From Paenilisteria newyorkensis (lineage in GTDB: Bacteria; Bacillota; Bacilli; Lactobacillales; Listeriaceae): a stretch of DNA of 64,000 nucleotides. This document shows positions 1 through 8,955 of the stretch, piece by piece. The notes below the pieces were generated by a model that was not told where the DNA came from, did no database searches, and worked only from the letters and a program-made list of their open reading frames with translations. Position 1 is the stretch's first letter; each line of letters opens with the position of its first letter. Location: assembly GCF_000766145.1 (NCBI RefSeq), contig NZ_JNFB01000039.1, positions 1-64,000 of the forward strand, read 5' to 3'. A program made the position numbers and the translations under genes.

Positions 1-93
1 AACCATTTACAAGCCGACAGGCTGTTATATGAAATTTTCAAAGAACAATTAAGAAGCTATAAACTTATTATACGAGGGAGTGATGGGAAATGA
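1..93 (+). CDS. 3' end of an upstream gene (partial)
   Basis: An open frame runs from base 1 to a TGA at 91-93 and overlaps the polX start in an ATGA arrangement, typical of translationally coupled genes. Only 30 residues are visible (ending RGSDGK). In Bacillus and Listeria the gene before polX is cvpA (yshB), a membrane protein; that identity is inferred from gene order only, because the visible tail carries no diagnostic motif. Confidence 0.5.
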   Translation, partial: NHLQADRLLYEIFKEQLRSYKLIIRGSDGK

Positions 94-1805
94 ATAAAAA
101 GAAAATTATTAATTTACTCGAGACAATCGCATTATATATGGAGTTAAAAGGTGAGAATCCTTTCAAAATAGCAGCATTTCGCAAGGCAGCGCTGGCATTG
201 GAGCAAGACGAACGCAGTCTTTCAGAAATCGAGGACTTTACAAAAATTGCGGGAATCGGTAAATCGACAGCGGTTATTATTCAAAATTACCTAGAAACTG
301 GCGAGTCGGAGGAGTTGGAGTCGCTGAAGAAGGAGGTTCCAGAAGGTCTGGTACCACTTTTGAAAGTGCCAGGGCTCGGTGGGAAAAAGTTATCTCGTTT
401 GTATCAGGAGCTTGGTGTCGTTGATCGTGACTCACTTCTTGCTAAAGCGGAGGATGGCAGTATTTCTGCGTTGAAGGGGTTTGGACAGAAGTCTGTTGAT
501 AAAATGGTGGAGGCTGTTCAAGAAATGGGCGAGCGTCCGGATCGATATCCGTTGAATGATGTGTTACCGATTGCGAAAAGTCTGGAAGCTTATTTGGCTG
601 GAATTCCTGAAATTGTTCGGTTTTCGCATGCAGGAAGTTTCAGAAGGTTGCGGGAAACGGTGAAGGATTTGGATTTTGTGATTGCAACGGATCAGCCGGA
701 TGCAGTAGCCAAGCAACTGTTAGCGATTGAAACGATTGATCAGGTGATTGCGGCTGGGGATACGAAGGTTTCGGTGGAATTGGATGAGGGCATCAAAATT
801 TCTGTGGATTTTCGAATGGTCGCACCGGCTGAATTTGTCAGTACGCTACATCATTTTACTGGTTCGAAAAATCATAATATCCGGATGCGTCAAATTGCTA
901 AGCAGCAAGATGAGAAAATTAATGAATATGGCGTAGAAGACCAAGCTGGGAATGTGAAGCAGTTTGAGACGGAGGAAGCTTTTTTTGCCCATTTTGATAT
1001 TCCGTTTTTGCCGCCTGAGGTGAGGCGCGATGGGACGGAAATCGACCGAATTAAGCCGGACACTGCGTTTGTACAACTCGCGGATATAAAAGGTGATTTG
1101 CATATGCACACGACTTGGTCCGATGGCGCGTATTCGCTTTCTGAAATGATTGAAGCGTGTATTGCGAAGGGTTACGAATACATGGTGATAACGGATCATG
1201 GGCAGTTTTTGAAAGTGGCGAATGGTTTGACGGAGGAACGGATTCGGAAGCAGCAGGCGGAGATTAGGGAATACAACGAGCAGTATTCGGAAATCGAGAT
1301 TTTATCGGGGATTGAAATGGATATTTTGCCGGATGGAACGCTCGATTTTGACGATGATTTGCTGCAGGATTTGGATTTTGTGATTGCTTCGATTCATTCT
1401 AGTTTTTCACAATCAGAGGAAGAGATCATGAATCGCCTACGAGTGGCTTGTGAAAATCCTTATGTGCATTTGATTGCGCATCCAACAGGGCGTGTTATCG
1501 GTCGTCGTGATGGGTATCGCGTGAATGTGGAGGAATTGATTGAAATGGCCGCGAAGACTGGAACTGCGCTTGAGCTCAATGCGAATCCGCAACGGCTGGA
1601 TTTGACGGCGAAGTATTTGGAGCTTGCAGCGGAGCGTCATGTGCCGATTGCGATTAATACAGATGCGCACGACACGAAGCATTTGGATTTTATGGAAATT
1701 GGTGTTCGAGCGGCGACGAAGGGTTGGCTGAACAAAGCAAATGTACTGAATACGATGGGAAAAGAGGATTTTCTCGCGTTTGTAAAAAATAATCGTCCGA
1801 AATAG
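90..1805 (+). CDS. polX: DNA polymerase/3'-5' exonuclease PolX
   Basis: Family X DNA polymerase of 571 residues, the usual bacterial length, acting in gap-filling base excision repair. An N-terminal helix-hairpin-helix region (about 1-130) has GIGKST and a second GFGQKS hairpin. The polymerase palm carries the metal-binding aspartates D193 and D195 (DLDFV) and D240 (SVDFR). The C-terminal PHP domain starts at about residue 335 with HMH at 338-340, followed by DHG and TDAH metal ligands; PHP supplies the 3'-5' exonuclease. The ATG at 90 follows a GAGGGAG site and overlaps the upstream stop. mutS2 follows 27 nt later, the standard Firmicute order. Confidence 0.95.
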   Translation: MNKKKIINLLETIALYMELKGENPFKIAAFRKAALALEQDERSLSEIEDFTKIAGIGKSTAVIIQNYLETGESEELESLKKEVPEGLVPLLKVPGLGGKKLSRLYQELGVVDRDSLLAKAEDGSISALKGFGQKSVDKMVEAVQEMGERPDRYPLNDVLPIAKSLEAYLAGIPEIVRFSHAGSFRRLRETVKDLDFVIATDQPDAVAKQLLAIETIDQVIAAGDTKVSVELDEGIKISVDFRMVAPAEFVSTLHHFTGSKNHNIRMRQIAKQQDEKINEYGVEDQAGNVKQFETEEAFFAHFDIPFLPPEVRRDGTEIDRIKPDTAFVQLADIKGDLHMHTTWSDGAYSLSEMIEACIAKGYEYMVITDHGQFLKVANGLTEERIRKQQAEIREYNEQYSEIEILSGIEMDILPDGTLDFDDDLLQDLDFVIASIHSSFSQSEEEIMNRLRVACENPYVHLIAHPTGRVIGRRDGYRVNVEELIEMAAKTGTALELNANPQRLDLTAKYLELAAERHVPIAINTDAHDTKHLDFMEIGVRAATKGWLNKANVLNTMGKEDFLAFVKNNRPK

Positions 1806-1832
1806 AAGGACGTTAACTGGAGTTAAAATAAT

Positions 1833-4190
1833 ATGAGTAAAAAAGTAGAAACGATTTTAGAATTCGATAAAATAAAGCAGCAACTCCTCGAATTTGCTTC
1901 TTCTGCATTAGGTGAGGAGGCCATTCGAGCGCTAAAACCAACATCGGATATAGAAAAAGTGACATTAGCGCAACGGGAAACCGAGGAAGGTGCAAAAGTC
2001 ATTCGTTTACGCGGGGCTGCGCCAATTTCTGGCGTTTACGACGTAGCTGGGCATATGAAACGACTCGAAATCGGCGGGGATTTAAGCGGTTTGGAACTTT
2101 ATCAAACTGGGAGCAATCTTCGAGTGAGCCGTTTGATGAAGCAGTTTATTGATGGCCTTGTAGAACAGGGCGTAGAAATAGAACTGCTGGATGAACTTGC
2201 TGGAAAGCTTGTCCCGATGCGTGATACGGAAGATACGATTACGCTGACGGTGGATGAAGCTGGTGAAATTTTGGATACGGCGAGTGAGGCTTTGCGGAAT
2301 ATTCGTCAGACGTTGCGTCGTACGGAAGGTCGTGTTCGTGAGCGTTTGGAGCAATATTTACGTGATAAGAACGCGTCTAAAATGTTGAGTGACACGGTCA
2401 TTACGATTCGAAACGATCGCTACGTTTTACCGGTAAGGCATGAATATAAAGGGCATTATGGCGGGATTGTGCATGATCAATCGGCCTCGGGTCAAACGCT
2501 ATTTATCGAACCGCAAAGCGTGGTGGATATGAATAATGAACGCCGTACTTTACAGGCAAAAGAGAAGCAGGAGATTGAACGCATTTTAGCGGAGGTTTCG
2601 GCGGTGCTAGCAGAATTCACCACGGAAATTCGGCAAAATACGTACGTTTTAGCACGATTCGACTTTATTTTTGCGAAGGCACGGTTTGGGAAGTCGATGA
2701 AAGGGATTACGCCACGAATTAATAAGGACGGCATTGTGAAATTGCTAAATGCGCGTCATCCGTTACTCGATCCGGAAACGGTTGTCAGCAACGATATCCT
2801 GCTTGGTGGGGACTATCGCGCGATGCTCATTACGGGGCCAAATACCGGTGGGAAAACGATTACGCTGAAAACGCTAGGTTTGCTTACTCTGATGGCACAA
2901 GCTGGATTGCAAGTTCCCGCAGAAGAAGAGTCGGAAATTGCTGTTTTCTCGCAAGTTTTCGCTGATATTGGGGATGAGCAATCAATTGAGCAGAGTTTGA
3001 GTACGTTCTCCTCGCATATGACGAACATTGTATCGATCCTTGACAAAATGGACGCCGATTCCTTGATTCTATTCGATGAGCTTGGAGCTGGGACGGATCC
3101 ACAAGAAGGGGCCGCACTTGCGATTGCGATTCTTGATGCGGTGGCCGCCAAACAAGCAAGCGTTGTAGCAACGACGCATTATCCTGAGCTAAAAGCATAC
3201 GGCTATAATCGCGACTTTGCGACGAATGCATCAGTGGAATTTGATGTGGAAACGCTGAGTCCAACGTACCGCTTATTGATTGGCGTACCTGGGCGTAGTA
3301 ACGCTTTTGCGATTTCACGTCGTCTTGGTTTGAGTGAGGCAGTTATTGAAGATGCGAGAAGCCTTGTCGACACGGAAAGCGCTGATTTGAACGATATGAT
3401 TTCGAGTCTGGAAGAGAAGCGTAAAGCTGCGGAATTAGAGTACGAAGAAGCATATCAAATGAGTCGCGATGCTGAAAAACTGCAAAAAGACCTGCAAAAA
3501 GAGATTATTGCGTATCATGATCAAAAAGATAAATTGCTTGAAAAGGCAAACGAAAAAGCAGCAGGTGTCATCGAAAAAGCAGAAGTCGAGGCCGAAGCGA
3601 TCATTCAAGAGTTGCGCCAAATGCAACTTCAAGGTGCCGCAGGACTCAAAGAACATGAACTGATCGAAATGAGAAGCCGCCTAAATCAAGTGAAGCCGAA
3701 AACGATTCAGAAAAAAGTCGTCCATGATGTGCCAAAAGTGGCGCATACGTTCGCGCAAGGAGACCAAGTACGAATTTTGTCATTAGGGCAAAAAGGGGTG
3801 CTTCTAAATCGTGTGAATAGTAAGGAATGGAACGTTCAAATCGGGATCATTAAAACGAAGGTGAAGGAAGCTGATCTGGAGTATATGAAACCGGAACAAC
3901 CGAAGAAACTGCGGCATGTGACAACGGTGAAAAGTGATAATTCTGTGACAAAAACCGAGCTTGATTTGCGTGGTGTGCGCTATGAAGATGCGCTACAACA
4001 AGTGGATAAATATATCGATGCGGCCTTGCTTGCCGGTTACCACCAAGTCAGTATTATTCACGGTAAAGGAACGGGCGCGCTACGACAGGGCGTTACCGAA
4101 TTTTTGAAACACCACCGAATGGTGAAATCGATTCGATTCGGAGCCGCTGCAGAAGGTGGAAACGGAGTAACTATCGCCGAGCTGAAGTAA
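1833..4190 (+). CDS. mutS2: Endonuclease MutS2 (rescue of collided ribosomes, anti-recombination)
   Basis: MutS2 family protein of 785 residues. It lacks the mismatch-recognition domain of MutS. The ATPase domain has Walker A GPNTGGKT at about 335 and Walker B LILFDELGAGTDP at about 411. A long charged coiled coil covers about 510-630, and a C-terminal Smr domain covers about 708-785 with LDLRG and HGKGTG. Smr nicks nucleic acid; in B. subtilis the family has been linked to splitting collided ribosomes, elsewhere to suppressing recombination. Which role applies here cannot be told from sequence. It is likely co-transcribed with polX. Confidence 0.95.
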   Translation: MSKKVETILEFDKIKQQLLEFASSALGEEAIRALKPTSDIEKVTLAQRETEEGAKVIRLRGAAPISGVYDVAGHMKRLEIGGDLSGLELYQTGSNLRVSRLMKQFIDGLVEQGVEIELLDELAGKLVPMRDTEDTITLTVDEAGEILDTASEALRNIRQTLRRTEGRVRERLEQYLRDKNASKMLSDTVITIRNDRYVLPVRHEYKGHYGGIVHDQSASGQTLFIEPQSVVDMNNERRTLQAKEKQEIERILAEVSAVLAEFTTEIRQNTYVLARFDFIFAKARFGKSMKGITPRINKDGIVKLLNARHPLLDPETVVSNDILLGGDYRAMLITGPNTGGKTITLKTLGLLTLMAQAGLQVPAEEESEIAVFSQVFADIGDEQSIEQSLSTFSSHMTNIVSILDKMDADSLILFDELGAGTDPQEGAALAIAILDAVAAKQASVVATTHYPELKAYGYNRDFATNASVEFDVETLSPTYRLLIGVPGRSNAFAISRRLGLSEAVIEDARSLVDTESADLNDMISSLEEKRKAAELEYEEAYQMSRDAEKLQKDLQKEIIAYHDQKDKLLEKANEKAAGVIEKAEVEAEAIIQELRQMQLQGAAGLKEHELIEMRSRLNQVKPKTIQKKVVHDVPKVAHTFAQGDQVRILSLGQKGVLLNRVNSKEWNVQIGIIKTKVKEADLEYMKPEQPKKLRHVTTVKSDNSVTKTELDLRGVRYEDALQQVDKYIDAALLAGYHQVSIIHGKGTGALRQGVTEFLKHHRMVKSIRFGAAAEGGNGVTIAELK

Positions 4191-4206
4191 AATTTTGAGC
4201 AGATTA

Positions 4207-4237
4207 TTGGCTCCATACGCAGACGCAGTGCTATACT
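4207..4237 (+). promoter_or_regulatory. trxA promoter (extended -10)
   Basis: TTGGCT at 4207-4212 and TATACT at 4232-4237, preceded by TG at 4229-4230. The spacer is 19 nt, longer than ideal, but the extended -10 compensates. It lies between mutS2 and trxA and gives trxA its own promoter. Confidence 0.6.
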
Positions 4238-4268
4238 AACGATACAATAGGTGTAAGGAGGTAGAGAA

Positions 4269-4583
4269 ATGGCTATTCAAGAAATTACAGACGCGGATTT
4301 CGAAAAAGAAACGAGCGAAGGTCTAGTGCTTACTGATTTCTGGGCAACTTGGTGTGGTCCTTGCCGTATGGTTGCGCCAGTTCTAGAAGAAATTGACGCA
4401 GAACAAGGCGACAAATTAAAAATCGTTAAAATGGACGTGGATGCGAACCAAGAAACACCAGGCAAATTTGGTGTGATGAGTATCCCGACATTGCTTATCA
4501 AGAAGGACGGCGAAGTGGTTGATACAATTATCGGCTATCGTCCAAAAGAAGAATTAGATGAAGTTTTAGCGAAATATCTATAG
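4269..4583 (+). CDS. trxA: Thioredoxin
   Basis: Cytoplasmic thioredoxin of 104 residues with the redox site WCGPC at about 28-32 and the cis-proline loop SIPT at about 73-76. It reduces protein disulfides and receives electrons from thioredoxin reductase. The start is an ATG behind a strong GGAGG. It has its own promoter and terminator, so it is probably monocistronic between mutS2 and uvrC, as in B. subtilis and Listeria. Confidence 0.97.
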   Translation: MAIQEITDADFEKETSEGLVLTDFWATWCGPCRMVAPVLEEIDAEQGDKLKIVKMDVDANQETPGKFGVMSIPTLLIKKDGEVVDTIIGYRPKEELDEVLAKYL

Positions 4584-4592
4584 AATTGTCGA

Positions 4593-4661
4593 AGAGCTGG
4601 TTAAAAATGAGAGGATACGCGATTTAGTTCACGTATTCCCCTCATTTTCCTAGCTTTTTTT
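4593..4661 (+). terminator. Rho-independent terminator after trxA
   Basis: A long imperfect stem pairs AAAATGAGAGGATACG with CGTATTCCCCTCATTTT, flanked by AGCT on both sides, and is followed by a run of seven T. Confidence 0.8.
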
Positions 4662-4662
4662 G

Positions 4663-4690
4663 TTGCAACAAAGCCGATTTATGCTACACT
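4663..4690 (+). promoter_or_regulatory. Candidate uvrC promoter
   Basis: TTGCAA at 4663-4668 and TACACT at 4685-4690, spacer 16 nt, with TG one base before the -10. It lies directly after the trxA terminator. Confidence 0.55.
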
Positions 4691-4726
4691 AAAGAGGAAG
4701 TAAAGCAAGACTGTGGAGTGATGATA

Positions 4727-6526
4727 ATGACGACAGAACATATCCGAAATAAGCTTGCCTTTTTGCCTGATCAGCCTGGTTGTTATTTGATGAAGGATCA
4801 GCATGGGACGATCATTTATGTCGGGAAGGCAAAGGTTTTGAAGAATCGCGTGCGCTCCTATTTCACTGGTTCGCATGATGGTAAAACACAACGTTTGGTT
4901 CAAGAAATTCGTGATTTTGAATATATCGTGACATCCTCGAACGTGGAGGCGCTGTTGCTCGAAATAAACTTGATTAAAAAGCATGATCCACGCTACAATA
5001 TTATGCTAAAAGATGACAAAACCTACCCGTTCATCAAAATTACGAACGAACGGCATCCGCGATTGATTATTACACGCAAAGTCAAGCGGGATAAAGGGAA
5101 GTATTTTGGTCCATATCCGAATGTGTATGCGGCGAATGAGACGAAGAAAATTTTAGATCGGTTGTATCCGTTGCGCAAATGTACGACGATGCCGAGCAAG
5201 GTGTGTCTGTATTACCATTTGGGGCAGTGCCTCGCGCCGTGCGTTTTCAAAGTCGAAGCCGATACGTATAAAACGATGACGGATGAGATTGTCCAATTTT
5301 TAAATGGTGGGTACAAAGAAGTGAAGCAGGATTTGATGGGGAGAATGCAAGAGGCGGCCGAATCGATGGAGTTCGAAAAAGCGGCGGAATACCGCGATCA
5401 AATCACTGCGATTGAGACGACGATGGAAAAACAGAAAATGACGATGAACGATTTCGTGGACCGCGATGTGTTCGGCTACGCGATTGATAAAGGCTGGATG
5501 TGCGTGCAAGTATTCTTCATTCGGCAAGGTAAACTGATTGAACGCGATGTGTCACAATTCCCATTTTATAGCGATGCGGACGAAGATTTCTTGACGTTTA
5601 TCGGGCAGTTTTATCAGAAGACGAATCACATTCCGCCGCAGGAAGTTTTCCTTCCGGATGATGTGGATGAAGAGGCGATTCAGGCGTTATTGCCAGATAC
5701 GAAAATCCTCGTTCCAAAGCGCGGAAATAAGAAAGACCTCGTTAAATTGGCGTACAAAAACGCTAAAATTGCGCTAAATGAGAAGTTTTTGCTACTCGAG
5801 CGCAATGAAGAACGGACGGTTGGCGCCACGGAAAAACTTGGAGAAGCGATGGGGATTCCGACGCCGAACCGAATTGAGGCTTTTGATAACTCGAATATTT
5901 ACGGGACAGACCCGGTTTCCGCGATGATTACGTTCCTTGATGGCCGCCCGAGCAAGAACGATTACCGCAAATATAAAATCAAAACCGTCGTGGGACCTGA
6001 TGATTATGCAACGATGCGCGAAGTGGTGCGTCGTCGCTATTGGCGCGTACTCAAAGAAGGCTTGCCACTCCCAGACCTCATTTTGATTGATGGAGGAAAA
6101 GGCCAGATTGATAGCGCGAAAGACGTGTTGGTCAATGAGCTTGGACTCGATATTCCGGTCGCAGGACTTGCCAAAGATAGCAAGCACAAAACGAGCCAGC
6201 TCCTATTCGGCGATCCACTGGCGGTCGTGCAATTACATCGCAACAGCCAAGAATTCTACCTACTGCAACGCATTCAGGATGAAGTCCATCGGTTCGCGAT
6301 CACATTCCACCGCCAACTACGAAGCAAAACCGGATTCCAATCCTTACTCGACGGCATTCCAGGCGTTGGCCCAGGCCGCAAAAAAACGATTCTCAAACAT
6401 TTCGGCTCCATGAAAAAACTAAAAGCCGCGTCCGTCGCAGAAATCCAAGAAGCAGGCGTACCGGTAGCCGTTGCTGAAGCAGTCCACGCAAAATTTGCAA
6501 AAATGAATGAAGAAAAACCGAAATAG
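4727..6526 (+). CDS. uvrC: Excinuclease ABC subunit C
   Basis: UvrC makes both incisions in nucleotide excision repair with UvrA and UvrB. Domains in order: GIY-YIG nuclease (about 10-95, with GCYLMKD and IYVGKAK), a UVR domain that contacts UvrB (about 195-230), the RNase H-like 5' nuclease region, and a C-terminal HhH pair (IPGVGPGRK, about 560). In-frame starts exist at 4718 (GTG), 4721 and 4727; the GGAG at 4715-4718 is best spaced for the ATG at 4727, giving 599 residues beginning MTTEHI. lysC follows after 11 nt. Confidence 0.95.
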   Translation: MTTEHIRNKLAFLPDQPGCYLMKDQHGTIIYVGKAKVLKNRVRSYFTGSHDGKTQRLVQEIRDFEYIVTSSNVEALLLEINLIKKHDPRYNIMLKDDKTYPFIKITNERHPRLIITRKVKRDKGKYFGPYPNVYAANETKKILDRLYPLRKCTTMPSKVCLYYHLGQCLAPCVFKVEADTYKTMTDEIVQFLNGGYKEVKQDLMGRMQEAAESMEFEKAAEYRDQITAIETTMEKQKMTMNDFVDRDVFGYAIDKGWMCVQVFFIRQGKLIERDVSQFPFYSDADEDFLTFIGQFYQKTNHIPPQEVFLPDDVDEEAIQALLPDTKILVPKRGNKKDLVKLAYKNAKIALNEKFLLLERNEERTVGATEKLGEAMGIPTPNRIEAFDNSNIYGTDPVSAMITFLDGRPSKNDYRKYKIKTVVGPDDYATMREVVRRRYWRVLKEGLPLPDLILIDGGKGQIDSAKDVLVNELGLDIPVAGLAKDSKHKTSQLLFGDPLAVVQLHRNSQEFYLLQRIQDEVHRFAITFHRQLRSKTGFQSLLDGIPGVGPGRKKTILKHFGSMKKLKAASVAEIQEAGVPVAVAEAVHAKFAKMNEEKPK

Positions 6527-6537
6527 GAGGGGTATTT

Positions 6538-7752
6538 TTGGGAAGAGTAGTTTTAAAATTCGGCGGAACCTCAGTGGGCACCATCGAAAAAATCAAAAAA
6601 ACCGCAGATCAAGCAATCCGCGAATTTGAAAAAGGGAATCAAGTAGTCGTGGTCGTTTCTGCGATGGGAAAATCCACAGATCGGCTTGTCGATATGGCGC
6701 TAGAAATTAGCGATCATCCAAGCAAGCGCGAAATGGACATGTTGCTTTCGACCGGCGAACAAATCACGATTTCCTTGCTATCAATGGCCCTTCACGAGAA
6801 GAACTATGAAGCAGTATCGTACACAGGCTGGCAAGCAGGCATCACGACCGAAGCGATTGCGAGCAATGCCAGAATTCTAGACATCGACACCGAAACGATT
6901 CAAGACGCACTAGACAAAGGCCAAATCGTGATTGTTGCAGGATTCCAAGGTGTCAGTGGAGACGGCGAAATCACGACATTAGGAAGAGGCGGATCAGATA
7001 CAACAGCCGTCGCGCTTGCCGCTGCCCTAGAAGCCGATAAATGTAGCATTTGCACAGATGTCGTCGGCGTTTTCACAACAGACCCGCGTTACATCAAGAA
7101 CGCGCGCAAGCTGAGCCGAGTAACCTACGATGAAATGCTAGAATTGGCGAACCTTGGAGCAGGCGTTTTGCACCCAAGAGCAGTGGAGTACGCGAAAAAT
7201 TACCGCATCCCGCTTGAAGTCCGAGCCAGCCACGAAACCGAAGCAGGAACGATGATTGAGGAGGAAATGACCGTGGAAAATACGAAAGTCGTGCGAGGAA
7301 TCGCATTTGAAGATAAAATAACCCGTGTGACGATTCACTGGGATAAGAAAGAAAACATGCGCGTATCGAAGGTTTTTACAACGCTCGCAGACCACAATAT
7401 CGACGTAGATATTATTATCCAAGGTATCACCGGACTTGGCCACGGCAACCTTTCCTTCACGATTAAAACAAAAGCATTACTCGAAACGTTGGCCGTGCTG
7501 GAAGAGCATCAGGAGACGTTACAGTACGCAAAACTAGAATCCGAGCAGAACTTAGCGAAAGTATCGATTGTTGGGTCTGGGATGGTCTCTAACCCCGGAG
7601 TAGCCGCGCATATGTTTGAGGCGTTGACGGATAATGATGTGGCGATTAAAATGATCAGTACATCGGAAATCAAGGTTTCAACTGTGGTGGATGAGAAGAA
7701 GATGATTAAAGCCGCGCAGGTGTTGCATGATCGGTTTGAGTTAGAGGGTTAA
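6538..7752 (+). CDS. lysC: Aspartokinase (LysC type, tandem ACT domains)
   Basis: Phosphorylates aspartate, the first step to lysine, diaminopimelate, threonine and methionine. The kinase domain starts with KFGGTSVG at about residue 7, and two ACT regulatory domains lie after about 245. The length of 404 residues is typical of monofunctional aspartokinase. The TTG at 6538 lies 7 nt after AGGAGG, and the product would begin [10 protein letters not shown]. An internal start that could make a separate regulatory beta subunit is listed at 7258. Feedback class (lysine or other) cannot be read from sequence, though the B. subtilis relative is lysine-regulated. Confidence 0.93.
   Translation: MGRVVLKFGGTSVGTIEKIKKTADQAIREFEKGNQVVVVVSAMGKSTDRLVDMALEISDHPSKREMDMLLSTGEQITISLLSMALHEKNYEAVSYTGWQAGITTEAIASNARILDIDTETIQDALDKGQIVIVAGFQGVSGDGEITTLGRGGSDTTAVALAAALEADKCSICTDVVGVFTTDPRYIKNARKLSRVTYDEMLELANLGAGVLHPRAVEYAKNYRIPLEVRASHETEAGTMIEEEMTVENTKVVRGIAFEDKITRVTIHWDKKENMRVSKVFTTLADHNIDVDIIIQGITGLGHGNLSFTIKTKALLETLAVLEEHQETLQYAKLESEQNLAKVSIVGSGMVSNPGVAAHMFEALTDNDVAIKMISTSEIKVSTVVDEKKMIKAAQVLHDRFELEG
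7258..7275 (+). promoter_or_regulatory. Possible internal ribosome binding site for a LysC beta subunit
   Basis: GAGGAGG at 7258-7264 lies inside lysC, followed in frame by ATG at 7267 (codon 244) and GTG at 7273 (codon 246). The GTG is better spaced; the ATG is only two bases from the site. B. subtilis lysC is known to make a beta subunit from an internal start close to this place, covering the ACT domains. Confidence 0.5.
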
Positions 7753-7840
7753 ACGATACCCAAATAAGCTTTTAAAAAAGTTTCCCACAATACGGATTAC
7801 TATTGATTTGCCAAAGAATATCTTTGAGCTATCAACCAAT

Positions 7841-7876
7841 GAAGTTTATGATCTCACTGATTGTAGACTTCTTTTT
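7841..7876 (+). terminator. Probable lysC terminator
   Basis: GAAGTTTA at 7841-7848 pairs with TAGACTTC at 7864-7871, with an inner ATC/GAT pairing, and is followed by a T-rich run. It separates lysC from the Hachiman genes. The remaining bases of this 278-nt gap (7753-8030) hold the hamA promoter and no gene. Confidence 0.6.
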
Positions 7877-7943
7877 CTTACATACAGTTGAATCTTGATG
7901 TGGCTATATAATAATGGATGTAAAATGTTATGATTACCGTATT

Positions 7944-7972
7944 TTGGACTAATTTTCAATATATGTTATAAT
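7944..7972 (+). promoter_or_regulatory. hamAB promoter
   Basis: TTGGAC at 7944-7949, a 17-nt spacer and TATAAT at 7967-7972 with TG at 7964-7965 (extended -10). It is a strong sigma-A match 59 nt upstream of hamA, suggesting the defence operon is expressed without an island-borne activator. Confidence 0.75.
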
Positions 7973-8030
7973 ATTTCTTGTAAAAATAAATTGAGAAAGC
8001 TTTCAAACATTAGAGTGGGGAGAGAAAAAA

Positions 8031-8954
8031 TTGGGGAAACTAACTGAGCATCATTTGTATGAAGATATCAAAACACAGTGTTTTCATATTGTTTTTGACT
8101 TAAATGATAATGGTGAGATATTGCAAGATGAAGATGGATGGTGTGAGGAAATATTTGATGAAATTCCGAATTTTGCTTTGGGAAAGGCAAAAGCACAGGA
8201 GATATCTCAGAACAGTCCCAGAAAAGCTGTAAAACAAGGGATGAAATTATTATATAAAGTAAAAGAGGTTCAAGAAGCTAGTATTGAGTATTTGGGCAGT
8301 GAAAAAGCAAAGGACCCAGAAGATAAATATTTGAAGCGAGGTGAGTTTGGAGAGTTGATACTATATTATCTATTGGATAAAAAACTCGACAAGCCTCAGT
8401 TGATATCAAAAATTTATTTTAAAGATAGCTATAATTCGGTTGTGCATGGATTTGATGCTGTACACTTTGATAGAGCGACTAACCAACTTTGGTTAGGTGA
8501 GAGTAAATTTTATAAAAGCAAACAGTCCGCTTTAACAGCGCTCTCTAAAGATTTGAGTGATCATTTTAATGTAGAGTTTTTCAATCAAGAATTTACAATC
8601 ATTAATAATCGATTCGCTGATTTGAATATTCAAAATGATCATATAAAAAGCTTAATGGATGAGGGAACTAGATTTCTGTCAAGGTTAGTAAACATAAATG
8701 CTTGCTTTTTTGCATTATTTGATAGTAGTGTTCTAGAATCTTTTTCGTATGAGGAAGGGACAGATGAGCCTACAGAAGCTTTTTTAGATAGGCTGGAGAT
8801 ACTAGTAAAAGATGCTAGAGAAAATTTCAATAATAAGATTGAGAGCTTTCAGAACAAAGAGAATTTAAAAATTCATCTCTTCCTATTTCCAGTTCAAAGT
8901 AAATATGATTTAGTAAAAAAACTTCACGAAAAATTAAAAAAGGAGCAGGATTAA
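8031..8954 (+). CDS. hamA: Hachiman anti-phage system nuclease HamA (DUF1837)
   Basis: HamA is the effector of Hachiman defence: with HamB it forms a complex that is thought to sense abnormal DNA ends and then degrade DNA. The 307-residue protein shows a PD-(D/E)XK-like core: GEFGE at 104-108, GFD with D142, and E157-S-K159 in LGESKFYK, followed by a helix with KDLSDHF typical of DUF1837. The start is TTG at 8031, spaced about 10 nt from GTGGGG. It is one base before hamB and clearly more AT-rich than the flanking core genes. Nuclease residues are seen; defence function is from family knowledge. Confidence 0.85.
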   Translation: MGKLTEHHLYEDIKTQCFHIVFDLNDNGEILQDEDGWCEEIFDEIPNFALGKAKAQEISQNSPRKAVKQGMKLLYKVKEVQEASIEYLGSEKAKDPEDKYLKRGEFGELILYYLLDKKLDKPQLISKIYFKDSYNSVVHGFDAVHFDRATNQLWLGESKFYKSKQSALTALSKDLSDHFNVEFFNQEFTIINNRFADLNIQNDHIKSLMDEGTRFLSRLVNINACFFALFDSSVLESFSYEEGTDEPTEAFLDRLEILVKDARENFNNKIESFQNKENLKIHLFLFPVQSKYDLVKKLHEKLKKEQD

Positions 8955-8955
8955 A

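Noticed and set aside
846-1199. Long minus-strand open frames inside polX and many other core genes
   Set aside because: They are antisense shadows of clearly coding frames and lack ribosome sites.
7753-8030. Second att copy of the tRNA-Arg 3' end on the far side of the Hachiman genes
   Set aside because: I looked for the tRNA 3' sequence in this gap and found no partial copy.
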